From NCBI GenBank assembly GCA_947176755.1, contig CAMWRW010000009.1, positions 1 to 47,577 on the forward strand: a DNA stretch of 47,577 nucleotides. Direction: 5' to 3'. The notes under the pieces are model-generated. The model saw only the letters and a program-made list of their open reading frames with translations. It was not told where the DNA came from and searched no databases. A program made the translations under genes and the position numbers. Positions within the stretch are counted from its first letter, which is position 1; each line of letters starts with the position of its first letter. This document shows positions 32,217 to 41,641 of the stretch, in pieces. This stretch comes from an uncultured Porphyromonadaceae bacterium (GTDB lineage Bacteria; Bacteroidota; Bacteroidia; Bacteroidales; Muribaculaceae).

Positions 32217-34373
32217 TTATTCGTCAGTGTGGCTTGCGGCATATTCTTTGAGGAGTTTCTCCTGAACATCGCCGGGCACAAGCTCATAGCTTGCAAACTT
32301 CATCGAGAATGAAGAACGTCCGCCGGTGAGCGAGCTTAAGGCCGTTGAATAGTTGGCCATCTCTTTGAGAGGAACTTTTGCAAGGATCTTGCTGAGGCCC
32401 TTTTCAGATTCTGTGCCCATGATGATTGCACGCCGTCCCTGAAGGTCGCTCATGATGTCGCCCATCGTGTCGTCGGGAGTGAGCACTTCCACATCATATA
32501 TCGGTTCGAGAATCTTCGGGTTTGCTTCGCGGAATGCCTGGGAGAAGGCATTTCGACCGGCAAGACGGAAGGAGATTTCGTTGGAATCTACGGGGTGCAT
32601 CTTTCCGTCGTAAATCATCACGCGGACATCGCGGGCGTAGCTTCCCGTCAGAGGACCTTGTTCCATACGGTCCATAAGGCCTTTGACAATTGCAGGGATG
32701 AAACGTGCGTCGATTGATCCGCCGACCGTGCAGTCATAGACCACGAGCTTGCCGCCCCAATCCAAAGGCACTTCCTGTTTGTCGCGGACTTTCAGCTTGA
32801 ATTCCTGAGAGCCGAATTTGTAGCCGTCCGGCTCGGGCATTCCCTCCGTGTAGGGCTCTATGATCAGATGGACTTCTCCAAACTGTCCCGAACCTCCCGA
32901 CTGTTTCTTATGGCGGTAATCGGCGCGACTCGCCTTAGTGATTGTCTCGCGATAGGGAATCTTCTGTTCCTCGAACACGATCGGAAGTTTCTCATTGTTC
33001 TCGATGCGCCATTTGAGTGTGCGGAGATGAAATTCTCCCTGGCCCTTTACGAGTGTCTGTTTCAATTCCTTCGACTGTTCGATAATCCAGGTCGGATCTT
33101 CGGCGTGCATGCGGGTGAGGATGCCGGAGAGTTTCTCTGCGTCTGCCTCGTTCACGGGGCGGATCGCGCGGACAAATTTGGGAGAGGGATATTTGATGAA
33201 GTCAAACTGATAGTCGCATCCTTTTTCATCGAGGGTGTTGCCGGTGCGGACATCCTTAAGTTTCACAGACGCGCCTATATCGCCGGCCTCCAGTGTGTCG
33301 ATAGGAGTGCGCAGCTGGCCGCATACGGTGAATATCTGGGCGAGGCGTTCCTTGCCTCCGCGGGTGACGTTCTCAAGGTCGGCGCCGGCCTTCAATGTGC
33401 CGCTCATGACTTTGAAATATGACACTTCGCCAATATGCGGCTCTACCGATGTCTTGAACACGAACACGGAAAGCGGTCCCGATGCATCGGGGTGTACTTC
33501 TTCTCCCGATACCGTATGGGGGGCCGGCATGTCGTCGACGAACGGGCAGACATTTCCCAGGAATTCCATCAAACGGCGGACACCCATATCCTTGGCTGCT
33601 GAAAGAACAACAACCGGGAAAATATCGCGTTTGATCAGACCTTTGCGGATTCCTTCGCGCATCTCATCCTCCGTCAGGCTTCCCTGATCGAAGAATTTCT
33701 CCATCAGGTTTTCGTCGTTCTCTGCGGCCGCCTCGACCAGTATCTGATTGAGTTCGCGGGCACGTTCCATTTCCTCCTCGGGAATCTCGCTGATTGTCGG
33801 AACTCCTCCGTCGGGACCCCATTCATATTTCTTCATCAGAAGAACGTCGATCATGGAATGGAAATTCGGGCCCGACTGCAGGGGATATTGTATCTGGACA
33901 ACTTTTTTGCCGAAAGATTCGCGGATAGATTCAATTGCATTGTCAAAATCTGCTTTTTCCGCATCCATCTGGTTAACGGCGAAGATCACAGGCTTGTGCA
34001 GCTCCTCGGTGGTGCGGAAAATATTCTGCGTGCCGACCTCGACTCCATATTCCGCGTCAACAAGGATCAGACCTATGTCTGTCACGCCGAGCGCCGTGTA
34101 GGCATTTCCGACGAAATCGTCGGCTCCCGGGCAGTCAATGATATTGAGCTTCTTATTGTTGAATTCTGCGTTAAAGACGGTGGAGAACACTGAATAGCCA
34201 TATTCTTTCTCGACGGGGAAATAGTCGGAAACGGTGTTGCCGGCGTCAATCGTGCCGCGACGTTTGATCACTCCACACTCGTAAATCATTGATTCTGCGA
34301 GTGTAGTCTTGCCCGAGCCTTTGGCTCCGAGAAGGGCGATATTCTTGATCTCGTTGGTCTTATAAATCTTCAT
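32217..34373 (-). CDS. Elongation factor G paralog (EF-G2 type), probably GTPase-deficient
   Basis: A 718-residue translational GTPase-fold protein with all five EF-G domains. The G1 loop is GAKGSGKTT (16-24) instead of GHIDAGKTT. Switch I reads EKEYGYSVFS where EF-G has E-R-G-I-T-I. G3 is D80-C-P-G-A84-D-D-F instead of D-T-P-G-H-V-D-F, so the catalytic histidine is replaced by Ala. G4 is N134-Q-M-D137. Domains III-V are well kept, for example KQSGGSGQFGEVHLIIEP, FIPAIVKGLMDRM and PIYDVEVLTPDDTMGDIMSDLQGRRAIIMG. In Bacteroides thetaiotaomicron an EF-G2 paralog was reported to support translation without GTP hydrolysis and to be needed for gut colonisation. This protein matches its length and lesions, but orthology is inferred. 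The normal fusA is not in the window. Confidence 0.88.
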   Translation of the reverse strand: MKIYKTNEIKNIALLGAKGSGKTTLAESMIYECGVIKRRGTIDAGNTVSDYFPVEKEYGYSVFSTVFNAEFNNKKLNIIDCPGADDFVGNAYTALGVTDIGLILVDAEYGVEVGTQNIFRTTEELHKPVIFAVNQMDAEKADFDNAIESIRESFGKKVVQIQYPLQSGPNFHSMIDVLLMKKYEWGPDGGVPTISEIPEEEMERARELNQILVEAAAENDENLMEKFFDQGSLTEDEMREGIRKGLIKRDIFPVVVLSAAKDMGVRRLMEFLGNVCPFVDDMPAPHTVSGEEVHPDASGPLSVFVFKTSVEPHIGEVSYFKVMSGTLKAGADLENVTRGGKERLAQIFTVCGQLRTPIDTLEAGDIGASVKLKDVRTGNTLDEKGCDYQFDFIKYPSPKFVRAIRPVNEADAEKLSGILTRMHAEDPTWIIEQSKELKQTLVKGQGEFHLRTLKWRIENNEKLPIVFEEQKIPYRETITKASRADYRHKKQSGGSGQFGEVHLIIEPYTEGMPEPDGYKFGSQEFKLKVRDKQEVPLDWGGKLVVYDCTVGGSIDARFIPAIVKGLMDRMEQGPLTGSYARDVRVMIYDGKMHPVDSNEISFRLAGRNAFSQAFREANPKILEPIYDVEVLTPDDTMGDIMSDLQGRRAIIMGTESEKGLSKILAKVPLKEMANYSTALSSLTGGRSSFSMKFASYELVPGDVQEKLLKEYAASHTDE

Positions 34374-34620
34374 GTGATTTAGATTTTAAGTTCATGGTTA
34401 TTTGTGTTCTCATGGTTTGCCGGTCTGACACACGCTCGCCTCCGGGAGAGCGCTGAGAGATATTAGGGCAATTGATGTGTCGCCTTCAAAACCATGCGCA
34501 AATTAGCAATAATCCGGCAATAAGCAATAAAATATCAGTATGTTTAAAAACATAAGACGCAGAATTCAATGTTCCGTTTTCTTTCTGCTCCCTTTGGCTT
34601 TTTCCTCGATTTGGCTGATT

Positions 34621-35775
34621 TCAGAATAACGCTGCTATTATTTCATCTGCAATCATTATTCCGCGTCGGGTGAGCGAGAGATGTCCCTCTGCAAGCATTG
34701 CGGCAGGCCCTTCGGGAAACTTGTCGCTCATGAAGGGGGTTGCCTCCTTTATGAGCGTCTCCATCGCTCTCTTTCCGAATTTTATTTCAAATTCAACAAG
34801 ATCTATTCCCTCCCTCATTCTCAGTCCGGTCATGATCATCTCCTCCCGGAGTTGATCGCTGTCGAGAATTTCTTCCTCCACCATTTCCGGACTCCATCCT
34901 TGTCGGAGGTAGGCAAACAGGTCGGGTCGGTTTGCTCTCCGGCGGTTCGTTCCGTTATAACTGTGTGCCGAAGGTCCGATTCCTAAATAGGGGGTTCGTT
35001 TCCAATATGAGGAATTGTGGATTGATTCCTTGCCGGGAAGTGAATAATTCGACAGTTCATATTGTTGATATCCCTCCTCGGCGAGTTTCCCGGAAATCAT
35101 CTCAAACATTCTCAATGACGACGTCTCTTCCACAGGCTCTATTCTCCCGCTGTCGCGCAAAGCGGTCAAGGCCGTTCTTTCCTCATACATCAATGAATAG
35201 GCCGAAACGTGCTCCGGACGCAGACTAATGAAACCCTCCAGTGTTTGAGATAATGTTTTCTCGGTCTGGCCCGGCAGCCCGAAAATAAGGTCGACAGATA
35301 TGTTGCTGAATTCCTTTCTAAGTATTTCAAATGCCCGCAGAGCGCGATCGGCGGTGTGTCTTCTTCCGATTGACTTCAGTTCGCTGTCGACGAGACTCTG
35401 GATGCCCATGCTAATGCGTGTGGCCCCCGCCGATTTCCATAAGGCAGCCGATTCCTCCGTGACATCTTCCGGATTCACCTCGACTGTAAACTCCCGCAGT
35501 TCGCTCCTCGCGGCATTGAGGAAACAATCTGCCAAAGCGCGAAAGTGCTCCGGCGGCAGGAGTGAGGGGGAACCCCCTCCGAAGTATATTGTCGATTCCT
35601 TGCCGGCACTCGCCCGGTCGGACTCCTCATTAAATATAGGGAGACGCGCGGCCATCTCCCCGATAGCCGCGCGCGTGAATGAATCCCAGTCGGCGAGACG
35701 GTGTCCCGCCGTGAAGAAATCACAATAAAGGCACTTGTGCCGACAGAACGGCACGTGTAGATAATACCCCCTCAT
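34621..35775 (-). CDS. hemW: Radical SAM protein HemW (coproporphyrinogen III oxidase-like)
   Basis: A 384-residue radical SAM protein. The 4Fe-4S motif is C11-x3-C15-x2-C18 in LHVPFCRHKCLYCDFF. TIYFGGGSPSLLPPEHF supplies the SAM-binding glycine loop, then TVEVNPEDVTEE, ISMGIQSLVDSELKSIGRRH, VDLIFGLPGQTEKTL and the C-terminal HemW domain (NSSYWKRTPYLGIGPSAHSY). HemW is now regarded as a heme chaperone, and not as the oxygen-independent oxidase HemN. The short N-terminus without the extra HemN cysteine arrangement fits HemW. Its ATG overlaps the stop of the upstream lipoprotein gene (TAATG), so translation is probably coupled. The 247 bp between it and the EF-G paralog hold no gene. Confidence 0.88.
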   Translation of the reverse strand: MRGYYLHVPFCRHKCLYCDFFTAGHRLADWDSFTRAAIGEMAARLPIFNEESDRASAGKESTIYFGGGSPSLLPPEHFRALADCFLNAARSELREFTVEVNPEDVTEESAALWKSAGATRISMGIQSLVDSELKSIGRRHTADRALRAFEILRKEFSNISVDLIFGLPGQTEKTLSQTLEGFISLRPEHVSAYSLMYEERTALTALRDSGRIEPVEETSSLRMFEMISGKLAEEGYQQYELSNYSLPGKESIHNSSYWKRTPYLGIGPSAHSYNGTNRRRANRPDLFAYLRQGWSPEMVEEEILDSDQLREEMIMTGLRMREGIDLVEFEIKFGKRAMETLIKEATPFMSDKFPEGPAAMLAEGHLSLTRRGIMIADEIIAALF

Positions 35776-36758
35776 TAAAACATATTCAGAAGGAAGGGGC
35801 GGTTGTTGGCCCAGTCCATGAAGCAGATCATCGAGAACACTTCGTCGCGACTGACATCGCCGATAATGACCGCATCCATTGTCACTTTCTTGTTGTTCAA
35901 GCTCAGAGTGGGGCGGACGCCATACTCTTCGTACATCTCGTCGGCCTGTTCATCAAGGGTGGCATACATCAGATAAGCCCAGTCTTCGGTCGGACAGGTC
36001 ACGATTGTCTTGTAGCCCGTGCAGTAGTCCTGACTATCGAACGTGGTCTCGATGCGATAGTTCAGACCAACTCCGTAAAGGTCGTCGCAGGTATACACGC
36101 CGTTGGAATATTTACCGAACACGATATGGTCGGGGAGGGTATAGACGTTGCCGGTCCAGTATCCTACGACATTAAGGATATCCTGTGAATGGGTCCCGAC
36201 GAAATTGGGAATCATGACATAGACGACATTCCCCTTGCAGGAAACGGGGATAACAAGACCGTTGGCACGCGTAGCTTTCACCAATGAAGTCATCCGGCGG
36301 AGTGCCTTGCCCGAGAACTTGGGGACACCGATCACGCCTTTTCCCTCTTCCTTAACTTTTGCAGGACTCAACCATTCATCATCGTCATCATCATCGAAGT
36401 CTCCTAATTCTCCGGAATTTAGAATCTTAGCGATTCTTTTCGCGATCGAGGAGGACTCGAACACAAGATTGAGCGACGCACCCTGACAAACGCCATTATC
36501 CATAACGAACGAAAGATACTCTCCCTCGTCGTAATCGTCGCTGATGCCGTAACGGGCAACGCCATCTGTAAGCGAACCCGACCAACCTTCGTTGGGAATA
36601 TCATTCGACACGAGACGGTCGATCATCGCCTGTGAGGACCCCTTGTCTCCACTGTTATATGAGGAGTTGGAAGGTTCGTTATCCTTGCTGCATGAAACCG
36701 TGCTGAATCCCATCAGCGCTATTGCGCATACGGTGAAAATTGAAAGAAATTTTTTCAT
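35775..36758 (-). CDS. Putative lipoprotein of unknown function
   Basis: The ATG at 36758 gives 327 residues: MKKFLSIFTVCAIALMGFSTVSC, a lipoprotein signal with the acylated Cys followed by SKDNEPSN. The start at 36785 adds nine non-signal residues and is rejected. The acidic +2 region resembles the Bacteroidetes surface-export signal. The mature protein has an unusual run of seven Asp after GDF (GELGDFDDDDDDEWL, about 118-132) and a beta-rich remainder with several Cys. No family is recognised. The stop overlaps the hemW start, so the pair forms an operon with the lipoprotein first; whether it has any link to heme is unknown. Confidence 0.72.
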   Translation of the reverse strand: MKKFLSIFTVCAIALMGFSTVSCSKDNEPSNSSYNSGDKGSSQAMIDRLVSNDIPNEGWSGSLTDGVARYGISDDYDEGEYLSFVMDNGVCQGASLNLVFESSSIAKRIAKILNSGELGDFDDDDDDEWLSPAKVKEEGKGVIGVPKFSGKALRRMTSLVKATRANGLVIPVSCKGNVVYVMIPNFVGTHSQDILNVVGYWTGNVYTLPDHIVFGKYSNGVYTCDDLYGVGLNYRIETTFDSQDYCTGYKTIVTCPTEDWAYLMYATLDEQADEMYEEYGVRPTLSLNNKKVTMDAVIIGDVSRDEVFSMICFMDWANNRPFLLNMF

Positions 36759-36983
36759 TATGATTAAGTTGTTGGTTTTTCTCAAGCCAAGTCCATGTAC
36801 TTCTGAATCACTTTGCCGCTGTTCCCGAGATATGTTGTTTTATATTTATTAACGGTTTAAAGATTGGCATATTGCAAGCTCTCAGGAGATAGATACGAAA
36901 ATAATACCCGTCGGTTTCATAAAATTGATTTTGCCGCCGATCCGAGGCAACCCGGGTGCGTAATACGAATTATCAGCGTAAAG

Positions 36984-37014
36984 TTTGTGGATTGACACGG
37001 ATTTATTAATTTTG
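36984..37014 (+). promoter_or_regulatory. Promoter of dapF-dapL
   Basis: TTTG (36984-36987), 19 nt, TAATTTTG (37007-37014). The start of transcription should be about 37018-37021. The other 200 or so nucleotides back to the lipoprotein start (36759-36983) contain no gene that I can see. Confidence 0.72.
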
Positions 37015-37052
37015 CAGACGTGGAAAAAGTTCTCAATAATAAGGAAAATTCA

Positions 37053-37907
37053 TTGGTCGGCTTGCCCTTCACTAAAATGCATGGTGCAGGCAACGACTAT
37101 ATCTATATCAATGGCTTGTCCGGCGTTCCAGATAATTTGTCGGAACTCAGCCGACAGGTTAGCGATCGCCACTTCGGCATAGGTGCCGACGGTCTTGTGG
37201 TCATCCTCCCCTCCGACAGGGCCGACTTCAGAATGCGCATGTTCAATGCCGACGGCAGCGAAGCCGAGATGTGCGGAAATGCCACGCGTTGTGTCGCCAA
37301 GTATCTTTTCGAAAAGGGGATAACTGATAGTCGGGAAATTTCTCTCGAAACATTGGCCGGCATAAAGATTCTTCACCTCCATCTGAAAGACGGGGTGGTG
37401 GAGAGCGTGACTGTCGATATGGGCCTTCCGGAGCTGACTCCCGCTCTGGTGCCGGTCCTATCGGAAAATCCGGAGAAACGAATTGCTGAACCTTACATCG
37501 ACCCCCGGGGTCGGGAATATAGAATCACTGCTGTCAGCATGGGCAACCCTCACGGCGTGATATTCGTCGATGAAATCACGGATGAACTGGTTCTCGGGGA
37601 AGGCCCTTCGCTTGAGACGGCTTCCATTTTCCCTCGAAAAGCAAATATAGAATTCGCGCGCGTCCTCGATCCCTCCACAATAGAAATGCGTGTCTGGGAA
37701 AGGGGCTCCGGGGAAACGCTTGCCTGCGGCACCGGCGCTTGCGCCACGGCCGTGGCCGCGGCTATCAACGGCCTTGCCTCGCGACACACCGATATAAGGC
37801 TCCTGGGAGGAACGCTGCATATAGACTGGGATGAAACGACCGGCCATGTCATGATGACAGGCCCGGCAACTTTCGTCTGTGATGGAATTTTCTACCCTCC
37901 GAAATAA
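37053..37907 (+). CDS. dapF: Diaminopimelate epimerase
   Basis: Converts LL-diaminopimelate to meso-diaminopimelate for peptidoglycan and lysine. The catalytic cysteines are in EMCGNATRC and GETLACGTGACATAVAA, the usual two-base epimerase pair. LPFTKMHGAGNDYIYING at the start and SMGNPHGVIFVDE are also diagnostic. I choose TTG at 37053 (284 residues) because AAGGA lies 7 nt upstream and no ATG stands ahead of the conserved KMHGAGND. The longer GTG reading from 37020 would begin at the transcription start itself and would have to be leaderless. Length is then close to the family norm (about 275). dapL follows after a small hairpin. Confidence 0.93.
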   Translation: MVGLPFTKMHGAGNDYIYINGLSGVPDNLSELSRQVSDRHFGIGADGLVVILPSDRADFRMRMFNADGSEAEMCGNATRCVAKYLFEKGITDSREISLETLAGIKILHLHLKDGVVESVTVDMGLPELTPALVPVLSENPEKRIAEPYIDPRGREYRITAVSMGNPHGVIFVDEITDELVLGEGPSLETASIFPRKANIEFARVLDPSTIEMRVWERGSGETLACGTGACATAVAAAINGLASRHTDIRLLGGTLHIDWDETTGHVMMTGPATFVCDGIFYPPK

Positions 37908-37910
37908 CAA

Positions 37911-37932
37911 AACGCGCCCGGCGGGGCGCGTT
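37911..37932 (+). terminator. Small GC-rich hairpin between dapF and dapL
   Basis: AACGCGCCC (37911-37919) and GGGCGCGTT (37924-37932) form a perfect 9-bp stem with a 4-nt loop. No T-run follows directly, so it may be a partial terminator or a processing or stability hairpin that lowers dapL-glnN expression relative to dapF. Confidence 0.5.
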
Positions 37933-38013
37933 CCCTATTTATATACGAGGCCTTCGTGCCGAACTTAATATTCAATTCGACGGCCCTTGAGCCGAACACA
38001 ATTTTTTTGAAAT

Positions 38014-39246
38014 ATGAGAATCAACGATAATTTTGAGAAGTTGCCCGAGTCTTATCTCTTCTCCACTGTTGCAGCCCGTCTGCGTGAATTTAAAGAACAG
38101 AATCCCGGTGTCGAAGTAATCAGAATGGATATCGGGGATGTCACGCTGCCGATTCCTCAGGCTGCCGTGGAGGCCATGCACCGTGCCGTTGAAGATATGG
38201 CTGCAAGCCGCACGTTCCACGGTTATGGACCCGAACAGGGTTATGACTTCCTTCGTCGCGCTGTGGCCGAAGGGGATTATGCCTCGAGAGGCGTCGACAT
38301 CGCGGATAATGAAATTTTTATTTCCGACGGTGCAAAAAGCGACCTCGGCAACCTCGGTGATATATTTTCGGTTGATTCGACAGTGGCCGTCACCGACCCG
38401 GGTTATCCCGTGTATGTCGACGCCAATGTGATCGACGGTCGCGGAGGCCGTCTCGAGGATGGCCGCTGGAGCAATTTCCTTTATCTCGAATGCACGGCGG
38501 AAAATGGCTTCAAGCCCGTTCCTCCCGCCGCCCATGCCGATGTGATCTATCTCTGTTCTCCTGCCAACCCGACCGGAACTTCCTTCTCTCGCGACGAGCT
38601 TAAGGCCTGGGTTGACTATGCCCGTCGGGAAAGCGCCCTGATTATTTACGACTCAGCTTATTGTGCCTATATTTCCGACCCTGCCGTGCCTCATTCCATC
38701 TATGAAATCGAGGGAGCGAAGGAAGTGGCGATTGAAGTGCGGAGTTTCTCCAAGACCGCAGGTTTCACCGGCCTTCGTTGTGGCTACACGGTTGTCCCCG
38801 AGGTGCTGAAGGGTAGCGACGGCCAGGGTCGCAAGATCAGCCTCCGCAAACTCTGGCTCCGCCGTCAGACCACGAAATTCAACGGCGCGAGCTACATCAT
38901 CCAGCGCGGCGCCGAAGCTCTCTATACTCCCGAAGGATTGGCCCAGACCAAAGCCAATGTCGAATATTACCTTGAAAATGCCGCTCTGATACGCATGCGT
39001 ATGCAAGATGCAGGATTCCTCGTTTTCGGCGGTGTTGACTCCCCATACGTGTGGGTGAAGAGCCCCAACGGAGAAAACTCCTGGGATCTGTTCGCCCGAC
39101 TCCTCAAAGAGGCTCATATCAGCTGCACGCCCGGTTCCGGTTTCGGAAGCAATGGCGAAGGCTATATCCGCCTCACCGGGTTCAATACCCGAGAAAACAC
39201 CGAGAAAGCTATGGAACGCCTTCTCGCTGTCTCGAAGAATATTTAA
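38014..39246 (+). CDS. dapL: LL-diaminopimelate aminotransferase
   Basis: A 410-residue PLP aminotransferase that makes LL-diaminopimelate directly from tetrahydrodipicolinate, bypassing DapD/C/E. The cofactor lysine is in RSFSKTAGFTGLRCGYTVVP. The opening INDNFEKLPESYLFSTVAARLREF, GPEQGYDFLRRAVAE, TDPGYPVYVDANV and CSPANPTGT are DapL features. Length is normal. With dapF it covers the last two steps of the DapL route used by Bacteroidales. glnN begins 19 bp after the stop. Confidence 0.94.
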   Translation: MRINDNFEKLPESYLFSTVAARLREFKEQNPGVEVIRMDIGDVTLPIPQAAVEAMHRAVEDMAASRTFHGYGPEQGYDFLRRAVAEGDYASRGVDIADNEIFISDGAKSDLGNLGDIFSVDSTVAVTDPGYPVYVDANVIDGRGGRLEDGRWSNFLYLECTAENGFKPVPPAAHADVIYLCSPANPTGTSFSRDELKAWVDYARRESALIIYDSAYCAYISDPAVPHSIYEIEGAKEVAIEVRSFSKTAGFTGLRCGYTVVPEVLKGSDGQGRKISLRKLWLRRQTTKFNGASYIIQRGAEALYTPEGLAQTKANVEYYLENAALIRMRMQDAGFLVFGGVDSPYVWVKSPNGENSWDLFARLLKEAHISCTPGSGFGSNGEGYIRLTGFNTRENTEKAMERLLAVSKNI

Positions 39247-39265
39247 CTCAACTTTATTTTATATT

Positions 39266-41452
39266 ATGTCGAACTACAGATTTAAAAGCGTGTCTGAAGC
39301 ATCCGGGCGTAAACCGGTGAAGGTTCAATTACCCGATGAACGTGTCGACCGCTTTTACGGACGTCAGGTTTTCAATCGCAGGAAGATGCTTGAATATCTC
39401 CCAAAAGCCACCTACGATGCGCTCGTCGATGCTATCGACAACCGGCGTCCCCTTTCGCTTGAAGTTGCCGACAGTGTTGCCGAGGGAATCAAACGCTGGG
39501 CAATCGATAATGGTGCGCGCCATTATACCCATTGGTTCCATCCACTCACCGGAAGCACGGCCGAAAAACATGACGCTTTCGCCGAACATGACGGTAAAGG
39601 CGGAATGGTCGAGAAATTCAGCGGCAAGCTTCTCGTTCAGCAGGAACCCGACGCCTCCTCTTTCCCCAACGGAGGAATCCGCAACACATTCGAAGCCCGC
39701 GGCTATTCCGCATGGGATATCTCTTCCCCCGCCTTCATCGTTGGAAACACTCTCTGTATCCCGACCGTTTTCATCTCCTATACCGGAGAGAGCCTTGACT
39801 ACAAGACCCCGCTTCTCCGCTCGCTCAATAGCCTTGACCGCGCCGCAACCCGTGTGGTCAAGTTCTTTAATCCCGACGTTAAGCATGTCACTTGCAATCT
39901 CGGATGGGAACAAGAGTATTTCCTCGTTGACGAAGCTCTCTACGACGCCCGCCCTGACCTTGTGATGACCGGACGGACCCTTACCGGCCATGACTCAGCC
40001 AAGAATCAGCAGCTTGAAGACCACTATTTCGGCTCGATTCCGGCTCGTGTCGAAGCCTTCATGCTCGACCTTGAGCATCAGGCCCATCTTCTCGGTATTC
40101 CTGTCAAGACCCGGCATAACGAAGTCGCCCCGAATCAGTTTGAACTCGCCCCGATTTATGAGGAAGCAAACCTTGCCAACGACCATAACTTGCTCCTGAT
40201 GTCGGTGATGGAGGAAGTGGCCAGACGCCATAACTTCCGTGTGCTTCTTCACGAAAAACCCTTCGCCGGCGTCAATGGTTCCGGAAAACACAACAACTGG
40301 AGTCTCTCCTCCGACCTGGGCGACCTCCTTTTCGCCCCCGGCAAGACCTCGATCGAAAACCTGCGCTTTGTCACATTCATCGCCAACGTTATGTCTGCCG
40401 TCCACCGTCATAACGGTTTGCTCAAAGCCTCTATCATCAACGCCACCAACGCTCATCGCCTCGGGGCGAACGAGGCTCCTCCGGCGATTATATCCATGTT
40501 CCTCGGATCCCAGCTCTCGGATGTCCTGAAGAGTATCGAAGAGACCGACACAACCGAAATTCGTGTCGAAGGGAAAGAGAAGATGACTCTCGGGCTCCCC
40601 CAGATTCCGGAGCTTATGTTCGACAACACCGACCGGAACCGCACGAGTCCCTTTGCATTTACCGGAAACCGTTTCGAATATCGAGCCGTCGGTTCGTCGG
40701 CCAACAATGCCTCCGCCCTGATCGCCCTTAACGCCGCCGTGGCTCACCAGCTAAATCGCTTTGCCGACATCATCGACAAGCGCGTAAAAGATGGCGAGCC
40801 TGTTGAAAAAGCGATTCTCGAAGAAGTCCGCCGTCTGATTGTCGAAGCAAAACCGATCCATTTCGATGGCAACGGCTACTCCGATGAATGGAAAGAGGAG
40901 GCGGCTCGACGCGGCCTCGACACGGAAACTTCCGCTCCGCTCATGTACGACATCTATATGCATCCCGAAAATGTCGAGATGTTCGAAAAGACCGGAGTCC
41001 TGTCCCGCAAGGAAATCGCGGCCCGAAACGAGGTGAAATGGGAAATGTACACTAAAAAAGTCCAGATCGAGAGCCGTGTTCTCGGGGATATGGCAATCAA
41101 CCATATAATCCCCGCTGCCGTCCGCTACGAGTCGGTGCTTCTTGACAACGTTTATAAAGTCAACCAGCTTTTCAGCAAAGAGAAGGCCGAGACTATTGCC
41201 GCCCAGGACAAGACCAATATCGAGAACATCGCCGGCCATGTCTCCGTGATAAAGGCGTCGGTCGATGAAATGGTCGAGCAGCGCAAGAAAGCCAACCGGA
41301 TCGAAAGCGAACGCGAAAAAGCAATCGCTTATCATGACAATGTGCTTCCGTTGATGGAAAAAATCCGTTATCATGTCGATAAGCTCGAGCTGATGGTCGA
41401 TAACGAAATCTGGCCACTCCCCAAATATCGCGAGCTCCTCTTCATTCGCTGA
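39266..41452 (+). CDS. glnN: Glutamine synthetase type III
   Basis: The ATG at 39266 gives 728 residues (MSNYRFKSVSEASGRKPV); an in-frame ATG at 39152 lies inside dapL and is rejected. GSIII, usual in Bacteroides, joins ammonium to glutamate with ATP. It is about 250 residues longer than GSI. Catalytic features are HYTHWFHPLTGSTAEKHD, the GSIII signature around GKLLVQQEPDASSFPNGGIRNTFEARGYSAWD, CNLGWEQEYFLVDE, HNEVAPNQFELAPIYEEAN and LLHEKPFAGVNGSGKHNNWSL. No nitrogen-regulatory site is identified upstream. It may be read from the dapF promoter, coupling nitrogen assimilation with cell-wall precursors. Confidence 0.95.
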   Translation: MSNYRFKSVSEASGRKPVKVQLPDERVDRFYGRQVFNRRKMLEYLPKATYDALVDAIDNRRPLSLEVADSVAEGIKRWAIDNGARHYTHWFHPLTGSTAEKHDAFAEHDGKGGMVEKFSGKLLVQQEPDASSFPNGGIRNTFEARGYSAWDISSPAFIVGNTLCIPTVFISYTGESLDYKTPLLRSLNSLDRAATRVVKFFNPDVKHVTCNLGWEQEYFLVDEALYDARPDLVMTGRTLTGHDSAKNQQLEDHYFGSIPARVEAFMLDLEHQAHLLGIPVKTRHNEVAPNQFELAPIYEEANLANDHNLLLMSVMEEVARRHNFRVLLHEKPFAGVNGSGKHNNWSLSSDLGDLLFAPGKTSIENLRFVTFIANVMSAVHRHNGLLKASIINATNAHRLGANEAPPAIISMFLGSQLSDVLKSIEETDTTEIRVEGKEKMTLGLPQIPELMFDNTDRNRTSPFAFTGNRFEYRAVGSSANNASALIALNAAVAHQLNRFADIIDKRVKDGEPVEKAILEEVRRLIVEAKPIHFDGNGYSDEWKEEAARRGLDTETSAPLMYDIYMHPENVEMFEKTGVLSRKEIAARNEVKWEMYTKKVQIESRVLGDMAINHIIPAAVRYESVLLDNVYKVNQLFSKEKAETIAAQDKTNIENIAGHVSVIKASVDEMVEQRKKANRIESEREKAIAYHDNVLPLMEKIRYHVDKLELMVDNEIWPLPKYRELLFIR

Positions 41453-41491
41453 TCAGGAGGTGGAATTCCCCTGAGAAGATACATTTTACCG

Positions 41492-41525
41492 GCCGGCGGC
41501 GCATCCTTTTAAGTGCGTCGCCGGC
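41492..41525 (+). terminator. Hairpin after glnN
   Basis: GCCGGCGGCGCA (41492-41503) pairs with TGCGTCGCCGGC (41514-41525), a 12-bp stem with one G-U pair and a 10-nt loop. There is no T-run, but it is a strong candidate terminator. Confidence 0.6.
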
Positions 41526-41586
41526 AACATATTCGTGAAATGTGAAAAAAATGGTGAAAAGTGGGAAGAAATTAACTTAATTTGAT

Positions 41587-41594
41587 TAACTTTG
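41587..41594 (+). promoter_or_regulatory. -7 promoter element upstream of the RNA-binding-like gene
   Basis: TAACTTTG matches TAnnTTTG. Transcription would start near 41600, giving a leader of about 130 nt that contains a 15-codon ORF. No -33 TTTG is seen at 19-20 nt. Confidence 0.5.
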
Positions 41595-41641
41595 TCAAAT
41601 ACAAAGGTGAAGTCGACTTTAGCAGACAAAAGTTGAGGTTT

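Noticed and set aside
34374-34620. Possible tRNA or structured RNA in the gap before the EF-G paralog
   Set aside because: A short CGCTC/GAGCG pairing exists, but there is no cloverleaf, no T-loop and no other structure.
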